Shown here: positions 6,593-10,654 of the stretch, piece after piece
How the letters are laid out: each line of letters begins with the position of its first letter
Numbering within the stretch: the first letter of the stretch is position 1
Source of the DNA: an uncultured Eubacteriales bacterium
Lineage (GTDB): Bacteria > Bacillota > Clostridia > Christensenellales > CAG-138
Assembly (NCBI GenBank): GCA_900550525.1
Contig: URSN01000065.1
Span: 1-10,654, forward strand
Direction of reading: 5' to 3'
Length of the DNA: 10,654 nt
The notes under the pieces: model-generated
The model's database searches: none
What the model was told of the DNA's origin: nothing
The model's input: the letters and a program-made list of their open reading frames with translations, nothing else
Position numbers and translations under genes: made by a program

Positions 6593-7527
6593 GTCCGCAT
6601 AAACTCCTTTGCAGATTCCGCATCCCCATCCCATCCCAGTTTTTGCAGCGCGGCAACGAAGTATGCGGGCAGCGGCGCGTAAAACACCATCTCCTCGCCG
6701 CTCGACGGATGCGTGAGGCGCAGCCGGTAGCCGTGCAGCGCCTGCCCGGCCAGCCCGAGCTGCCGCCGGGAAGCGCCGTATACGTCGTCGCCCGTGACCG
6801 GGTGGCGGATGTATGCCATGTGTACGCGGATCTGGTGGGTGCGCCCCGTCTCCAGCGCGACGCTGAGAAGCGTGTGCGTGCCAAAGCGCGCGAGCACCCG
6901 CCAGTGCGTGACCGCGCTGCGCCCGTCCGGCACGACGGCCATGCGCTTGCGCTCGCGCGGGTGGCGGCCGATGGGCGCGTCCACGGTGCCGCTGTCCTCG
7001 CGCAGGTTGCCGTCCACCAGCGCCAGATAGGCGCGCCCGGCCTCGTGCGTCTGGAACTGCGCCGTGAGCGACAGATGCGCCGCGTCGTTCTTGGCCACCA
7101 CGAGCAGGCCGGACGTCATGCGGGCGATGCGGTGCACGATGCCCGGGCGCAGCGCCCCGCCCACCTCGGAGAGCGTGCCGAAATGGTACAGCAGCCCGTT
7201 GACGAGCGTGCCCGCGGCGTGCCCCGGCGCGGGATGCACCACGAGCCCCTGCGGCTTGTTGATCACGCAGATGTCCGCGTCCTCATACACGATGTCGAGC
7301 GGCATGGCCTCGGGCCTTGCCTCGATCTCCACCGGCTCGGGCGGCAGCAGGCGCACCTCGTCGCCCGGCGCGAGCGCATGGGCCGCGCGCGCGCGCGCGC
7401 CGTTGACCGTGACCGCGCCCTCGCGGATCAGCCGCTGCGCCTGGCTGCGCGTGAGGCCGGACGCCTCCGACACAAAGCGGTCCAGCCGCGCAGGCGAGTG
7501 CGCCGTGAACCGCTGCTCCTCACGCAT
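6589..7527 (-). CDS. RluA/RluD-family pseudouridine synthase homologue lacking the catalytic Asp
   Basis: The 312-residue product has an N-terminal S4 RNA-binding domain (about residues 12-60, LDRFVSEASGLTRSQAQRLI) and a pseudouridine synthase domain. Family motifs include INKPQGLVVHPAPGH, TSGLLVVAKND, ETGRTHQIRVHM and ALHGYRLRLTHP. Members isomerise uridines in 23S rRNA. The usual catalytic motif HRLDxxTSG reads HRIARMTSG here; the essential Asp is Ala135 (codon 7123-7125). An active enzyme of this chemistry is therefore not expected; it may bind RNA only, or be decaying. The frame is otherwise intact. The start ATG at 7527 overlaps the end of lspA by 8 bases, with no clear ribosome binding site, so coupling to lspA is likely. 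The frame runs on to 7713, but that part is out-of-frame lspA tail. The order lspA then pseudouridine synthase is common in Bacillota. Confidence 0.9.
   Translation of the reverse strand: MREEQRFTAHSPARLDRFVSEASGLTRSQAQRLIREGAVTVNGARARAAHALAPGDEVRLLPPEPVEIEARPEAMPLDIVYEDADICVINKPQGLVVHPAPGHAAGTLVNGLLYHFGTLSEVGGALRPGIVHRIARMTSGLLVVAKNDAAHLSLTAQFQTHEAGRAYLALVDGNLREDSGTVDAPIGRHPRERKRMAVVPDGRSAVTHWRVLARFGTHTLLSVALETGRTHQIRVHMAYIRHPVTGDDVYGASRRQLGLAGQALHGYRLRLTHPSSGEEMVFYAPLPAYFVAALQKLGWDGDAESAKEFMRT
7384..7400. repeat. Alternating CG run inside the pseudouridine synthase gene
   Basis: A 17-base perfect CG alternation encodes ARARA in the S4 region of the gene. Such tracts can slip during replication and can adopt Z-DNA. 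It lies in frame and does not disturb the protein, so it is probably a by-product of GC-rich codon choice. Confidence 0.5.
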
Positions 7528-8143
7528 GATCGCCGGATGGCGGCGCGTCCGCCGCCGCGCCCTCTCCCGCGGCAGGGTCCGCATCCGGCGCGGGCGGCTG
7601 CCCCGCGGGCGCGTCCGCCGTCCCATCCGGGGCGGGCGCGGGCGCGTCCGGCGTCCCATCCGGAGCGGGCGCCTCGCGCTCGAGCGCGGAATAGACCGCG
7701 CCCCGTTTGACAATCAGCGTATCGGCGCACTGCTGCGCCGCGCCGACGGTGATGGCGCTGTCGGCCACGTTGAACACCGGGAAGCGCATGAAGCACAGCT
7801 CGAACATGTCGCGCACATAGCCCAGCAGCGCGCGGTCGATATAGTTGCCCACCGCGCCGGCCAGCAGCAGCGAGAGGCACACGCGCCCGAGCGGGCCGAT
7901 GCGCCTGCGCCGCCGGATGAGCAGCAGCGCGATGAGCAGGCAGAGCACCGGCGTGGCGATGAGGAACAGCCAGCGCGCGTTGGGCAGTATGCCCCACGCC
8001 GCGCCGGTGTTGTGCACGCTCGTGAGCTGGACGATCCCCCCCACCAGCGGGGCGGATTCCCCCAGCGCCAGGTTCGCATCCACAAGCGCCTTGCTGATCT
8101 GGTCGGCAGCCAGCACGGCGAAAATCAAGATGAACTCGAGCAA
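7520..8143 (-). CDS. lspA: Lipoprotein signal peptidase (signal peptidase II) with an Ala/Pro/Asp-rich tail
   Basis: LspA is the membrane aspartic peptidase that removes signal peptides from lipidated prolipoproteins. The 207-residue product has hydrophobic segments typical of its four membrane helices, DQISK (residues 14-18), VHNTGAAWG (43-51), GNYIDR with catalytic Asp103, and FNVADSAI with catalytic Asp128. The normal enzyme ends near residue 155. Here residues 158-207 form an extra hydrophilic tail rich in Ala, Pro, Asp and Gly, including two tandem 11-residue units. The start is TTG at 8143, supported by AAGGAG (8152-8157) 8 nt upstream. A promoter lies just ahead at 8174-8202. The stop overlaps the start of the pseudouridine synthase gene. 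Two lipoproteins encoded downstream (M23 and DUF885) would be its substrates. The catalytic core looks complete. Confidence 0.96.
   Translation of the reverse strand: MLEFILIFAVLAADQISKALVDANLALGESAPLVGGIVQLTSVHNTGAAWGILPNARWLFLIATPVLCLLIALLLIRRRRRIGPLGRVCLSLLLAGAVGNYIDRALLGYVRDMFELCFMRFPVFNVADSAITVGAAQQCADTLIVKRGAVYSALEREAPAPDGTPDAPAPAPDGTADAPAGQPPAPDADPAAGEGAAADAPPSGDHA
7607..7672 (-). repeat. Two tandem 33-bp units in the lspA tail
   Basis: The units 7640-7672 and 7607-7639 encode APAPDGTPDAP and APAPDGTADAP, differing at one residue. The 33-bp period keeps the reading frame. This suggests recent duplication by slippage, and copy number may vary between strains. Confidence 0.85.
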
Positions 8144-8173
8144 AACAGCGGCTCCTTCCGGATAATCAGGTTG

Positions 8174-8202
8174 AGTATATCACGCCGGCGCGTCCCCGGC
8201 AA
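8174..8202 (-). promoter_or_regulatory. Predicted internal sigma-A promoter ahead of lspA
   Basis: On the minus strand TTGCCG (8197-8202), a 17-nt spacer and TATACT (8174-8179) lie between the end of the transglycosylase gene and lspA. The -10 box starts directly after that gene's TGA (8180-8182). It could drive lspA and the downstream genes separately from polA-coaE. Confidence 0.6.
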
Positions 8203-8815
8203 CCAAACCATCTGTGAACAAATCCGGGTACAGCGAGCGGTAGGCCGCGTAGGCGGCCTCGACCTTTTCCACATACCGTGCCGTCTCGGGGAACGGGATG
8301 GCCGTGAGCAGCCCGCCCGCGGAAAGCTCCGGGTCGGCCAGCCATTTCTCCACGCTGCCGTGCCCGGCGTTGTACGCGGCGACGATGTGCATGCGCACGC
8401 CGTCGAAGCGGTCGGTCAGAAAGCGCAAAAACCAGCAGCCAAAGCGCACGCTGCACGCCGGGTCGAAGAGCATGGATTCGTCGTAGGCGCCGTCCAGGTC
8501 CAGCTTGCCGGCGATCCATTCCCCCGTCTCCGGCATGATCTGCATCAGGCCCGACGCGCCCGCGCTGCTGACGGCGCCGCTGTCAAAGCTGCTCTCCACG
8601 CGCATGATGGACAGCACCAGGTACGGGTCGAGCGCGTATTCGCCGGCGTAGCGGGCGATGAGGTCGGCGTAGCGCACCGGGTAGTCGGCAAGCAGCCGCT
8701 CGTGCGCGGCGCGCTCGCGCGCATCCCGCATCAGCAGCGCGCCGAGCGCCGCCGCCGCCAGCACGACCAGCGCCGCCAGCACCGCGACGCCGCGCCTGCG
8801 CCCCGCCCGGCTCAC
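8180..8815 (-). CDS. Membrane-anchored lytic transglycosylase, Slt70-like
   Basis: The 211-residue product has a basic start (MSRAGRRRG), one membrane segment at about residues 10-29, and an SLT domain outside the membrane. The domain carries the catalytic Glu74 in RVESSF, GLMQIMPETG (89-98) and AAYNAG (147-152 region), the three hallmarks of family 1 lytic transglycosylases, which cleave peptidoglycan glycan strands and leave 1,6-anhydro ends. No lipobox is present, so the N-terminal helix is the anchor. The start is GTG at 8815, which overlaps the coaE stop as GTGA; there is no clear ribosome binding site, so coupling to coaE is likely. Size and order next to coaE match many Clostridia. Its role is probably wall turnover or insertion of envelope machinery. 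Confidence 0.95.
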   Translation of the reverse strand: MSRAGRRRGVAVLAALVVLAAAALGALLMRDARERAAHERLLADYPVRYADLIARYAGEYALDPYLVLSIMRVESSFDSGAVSSAGASGLMQIMPETGEWIAGKLDLDGAYDESMLFDPACSVRFGCWFLRFLTDRFDGVRMHIVAAYNAGHGSVEKWLADPELSAGGLLTAIPFPETARYVEKVEAAYAAYRSLYPDLFTDGLVAGDAPA

Positions 8816-9426
8816 AGCCCCGCCTCCGCGGCAAGGCGCGCGTACAGCGCGTCCACCTGCCGGTACAGCGCCTCGAGCGTGCCGTCGTTATGCAGCACGA
8901 AATCCGCGAGCGCCTCCTTTTCCCGCTGCGGCATCTGCGCGCGGATGCGCGCGGCCGCCGCCTGCGGCGCGCACCCGTCGCGCCGGCACACGCGCGCGAT
9001 GCGCGTCTCCTCCCGCGCGGCGACGAGCACCGTGCGGCTGACCATCGCCTGCCAGCCGCTTTCAAACAGCAGCGGCACGTCGAACACGATGAGCCGCCCC
9101 GTCCCCATGCGCGCAGCCTGCGCGAGCATCTCGCGCTGTACGGCGGGATGCACGAGCGCGTTGAGCCGCGCGCGCAGCGCCGCGTCCGAAAAGACGAGCG
9201 CCGCCACGCGGGCGCGGTCGATGCGCCCGTCCGGCAGCAGCACGCCGCGGCCAAACAGCGCCAGCGCCTCCGCATAGCAGCAGCCGTCCGGCTCGAGCGC
9301 GCGGCGGGAGATCCCGTCCGCGTCGAGCACGGCCGCGCCCAGCGCCACGAAGCGGGCCGCCGCGGTGGACTTGCCCGCGCCGATGCCGCCGGTGAGGCCG
9401 ATGTAGTTGCGCTGCGGGGCGCTCAT
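8812..9426 (-). CDS. coaE: Dephospho-CoA kinase
   Basis: CoaE phosphorylates the ribose 3'-OH of dephospho-CoA in the last step of coenzyme A synthesis, in the cytoplasm. The 204-residue product has the normal size. It opens with a P-loop, GLTGGIGAGKST (residues 10-21), followed by LDADGISR (34-41) as in the family, then VHPAVQREM and FDVPLLFESGW of the substrate and lid regions. The start ATG (9424-9426) overlaps the polA stop as ATGA, and the stop overlaps the next gene as GTGA. The open frame continues upstream to 10227 through polA, but that part is an antiframe shadow and the P-loop sets the true N-terminus. polA-coaE linkage is common in Bacillota. Confidence 0.96.
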   Translation of the reverse strand: MSAPQRNYIGLTGGIGAGKSTAAARFVALGAAVLDADGISRRALEPDGCCYAEALALFGRGVLLPDGRIDRARVAALVFSDAALRARLNALVHPAVQREMLAQAARMGTGRLIVFDVPLLFESGWQAMVSRTVLVAAREETRIARVCRRDGCAPQAAAARIRAQMPQREKEALADFVLHNDGTLEALYRQVDALYARLAAEAGL

Positions 9427-10654
9427 TTGGTATCGTACCAGCTGCGCCCGGCGCGCACCTCGGCCAGCAGCGGCACGCGCAGTTGGGCCACCTGCTCCAT
9501 GCACTCGTGCACGAGCGCCTCCACGCGCGCCTGCTCGGCCAGCGGCGTGTCGAAGATCAGCTCGTCGTGCACCTGCAGGATGAGCTTTGCGCGCAGCCCC
9601 TCCCGCAAAAGCGCCTGCTCCGCATGCACCATCGCCAGCTTGATGATGTCCGCCGCGCTGCCCTGGATGGGCATGTTCATGGCGACGCGCTCGCCAAAGG
9701 CGCGTGTGTTGTAATTGCCGCTTCTGAGCTCCGGCAGCGGGCGGCGGCGGCCGAACATCGTGACCGCATAGCCGCGCGCGCGCCCCTGCTCCACGCACTG
9801 CTCCATGAACGCCTTGACGCGCGGATACCGTTCCAGATACAGGCGGATGTATTCGCCCGCGCGCTTGACCGGGATGTTGAGGTTCTGGGCGAGGCCGAAA
9901 TCGCTGATGCCGTAGACGATGCCGAAGTTCACCGCCTTGGCCGCGCTGCGCATCTCGGGCGTGACCTGCTCCTGCGGCACGCCGAACACCTCCGCCGCGG
10001 TGCGCCGGTGCACGTCCTCCCCGCTCAAAAACGCGGCGATGAGCCCCTCGTCCCCGCTCAGATGCGCGAGGATGCGCAGCTCGATCTGCGAATAGTCCGC
10101 GCCGATGAGCACGCAGCCCTCGCTGGCGACGAACGCCTTGCGGATCTCCCGCCCGAGCGGCGTGCGCACCGGGATGTTTTGCAGGTTCGGCTCCGCGCTG
10201 GAGATGCGGCCCGTAGCCGTGACGCACTGCTGGAAGCGCGTATGCACGCGCCCGTCGGCCGAGCGCGCGGCCAGCAGCCCGTCGAGAAAGGTGCTCTTGA
10301 GCTTGGTGACGAAGCGGTATTCCTGCACCAGCGGCACGATGGGGTGCATTGGCGCGAGGCGCTCGAGCGTATCGGCGTCGGTGGAATAGCCGGATTTGGT
10401 CTTTCGCTGCGGCGGCAGGCCGAGCTTTTCAAACAGGACGGCGCCGAGCTGTTTGGGCGAAAGGATGTTGAACGGCTCGCCCGAGAGCGCATAGATCTGC
10501 CCGGAGAGCTCCTGCGCGCGCGCCTCGAACTGCTTCTGCATGGCCAGCAGCGCCCCGCTGTCCACCGAAAAACCCTCCTGCTCCATGGAAAACAGCACGC
10601 CGGCGAGCGGCAGCTCCACCTCGTCGTAGAGCCGGGCGAGCCCGTCCGATTCCA
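9423..10654 (-). CDS. polA: DNA polymerase I, C-terminal polymerase domain (5' end of gene outside the window)
   Basis: About 409 codons are visible, ending WYDTK then TGA. The frame is open to the window edge and begins with SDGLARLYDEVELPLAGVL, the usual start of the polymerase domain, so the GTG at 10619 is not a real start. Family A motifs are complete: motif A DYSQIELRILAHLSGD (around 10050-10097), the O-helix motif B RSAAKAVNFGIVYGISDFG, and motif C QVHDELIFD (around 9555-9575), with both catalytic Asp residues. It fills gaps in DNA repair and matures Okazaki fragments in the cytoplasm. Whether the 5' nuclease and proofreading domains exist cannot be seen here. The stop overlaps coaE by 4 bases. 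Confidence 0.97.
   Translation of the reverse strand, partial: ESDGLARLYDEVELPLAGVLFSMEQEGFSVDSGALLAMQKQFEARAQELSGQIYALSGEPFNILSPKQLGAVLFEKLGLPPQRKTKSGYSTDADTLERLAPMHPIVPLVQEYRFVTKLKSTFLDGLLAARSADGRVHTRFQQCVTATGRISSAEPNLQNIPVRTPLGREIRKAFVASEGCVLIGADYSQIELRILAHLSGDEGLIAAFLSGEDVHRRTAAEVFGVPQEQVTPEMRSAAKAVNFGIVYGISDFGLAQNLNIPVKRAGEYIRLYLERYPRVKAFMEQCVEQGRARGYAVTMFGRRRPLPELRSGNYNTRAFGERVAMNMPIQGSAADIIKLAMVHAEQALLREGLRAKLILQVHDELIFDTPLAEQARVEALVHECMEQVAQLRVPLLAEVRAGRSWYDTK

Noticed and set aside
7607..7672. Short tandem units as a possible CRISPR or regulatory array
   Set aside because: They are adjacent in-frame 33-bp coding repeats with no spacers.
7064..9277. A 737-codon open frame on the plus strand across lspA, the transglycosylase and coaE
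   Set aside because: Same reason: composition of an antisense shadow, crossing four well-supported genes.
8812..10227. A 471-codon frame that could suggest a fusion upstream of coaE
   Set aside because: The upstream half is a shifted frame of polA. CoaE starts at 9426 just before its P-loop, and polA is intact in its own frame.
10617..10619. GTG as the start of polA
   Set aside because: The frame is open to the window edge and the residues before it match the polymerase family, so the gene is simply cut off.

Overview
The window looks like chromosome of a GC-rich, low-GC-phylum-type bacterium, most probably an anaerobic member of the Clostridia (Bacillota). The reasons are strong AGGAGG-type ribosome binding sites, TTGACA/TATACT-like promoters, a T-box leader in front of valS, and the order polA-coaE-lytic transglycosylase-lspA-pseudouridine synthase. 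Finer placement cannot be made from the sequence alone. Most of the right two thirds is very GC-rich, which explains the many long open frames on the opposite strand; these are shadows.

Reading the minus strand in the direction of transcription (right to left): the 3' part of polA (cut by the window edge), coaE, a membrane-anchored lytic transglycosylase, lspA with an unusual C-terminal tail, an RluA-family pseudouridine synthase lacking its catalytic Asp, an M23 peptidase lipoprotein, and a DUF885-family lipoprotein gene broken by an in-frame stop and lacking its metal-binding His residues. Most junctions overlap by 4-8 bases, which suggests one translationally coupled transcription unit with an extra internal promoter before lspA. 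The theme from the transglycosylase onward is the cell envelope: two peptidoglycan-acting enzymes, the lipoprotein signal peptidase, and two lipoproteins it would process.

Next comes a leader of about 310 bases with a valine-type T-box riboswitch, then valS, ending at a bidirectional terminator. That terminator is shared with a convergent gene on the plus strand for a 47-residue single-pass membrane protein. Divergent promoters separate this small gene from an aldo/keto reductase gene that leaves the left edge and carries an in-frame amber codon.

I see no phage, IS element, CRISPR array, tRNA or rRNA, and no clearly new multi-gene system. The most notable signal is that several otherwise intact reading frames show loss-of-function marks: stop codons in the aldo/keto reductase and DUF885 genes, lost metal ligands in DUF885, a lost catalytic Asp in the pseudouridine synthase, and a divergent patch in the ValRS editing domain. 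The other notable items are the lspA repeat tail, the small membrane protein, and promoters embedded in the stop codons of preceding genes.
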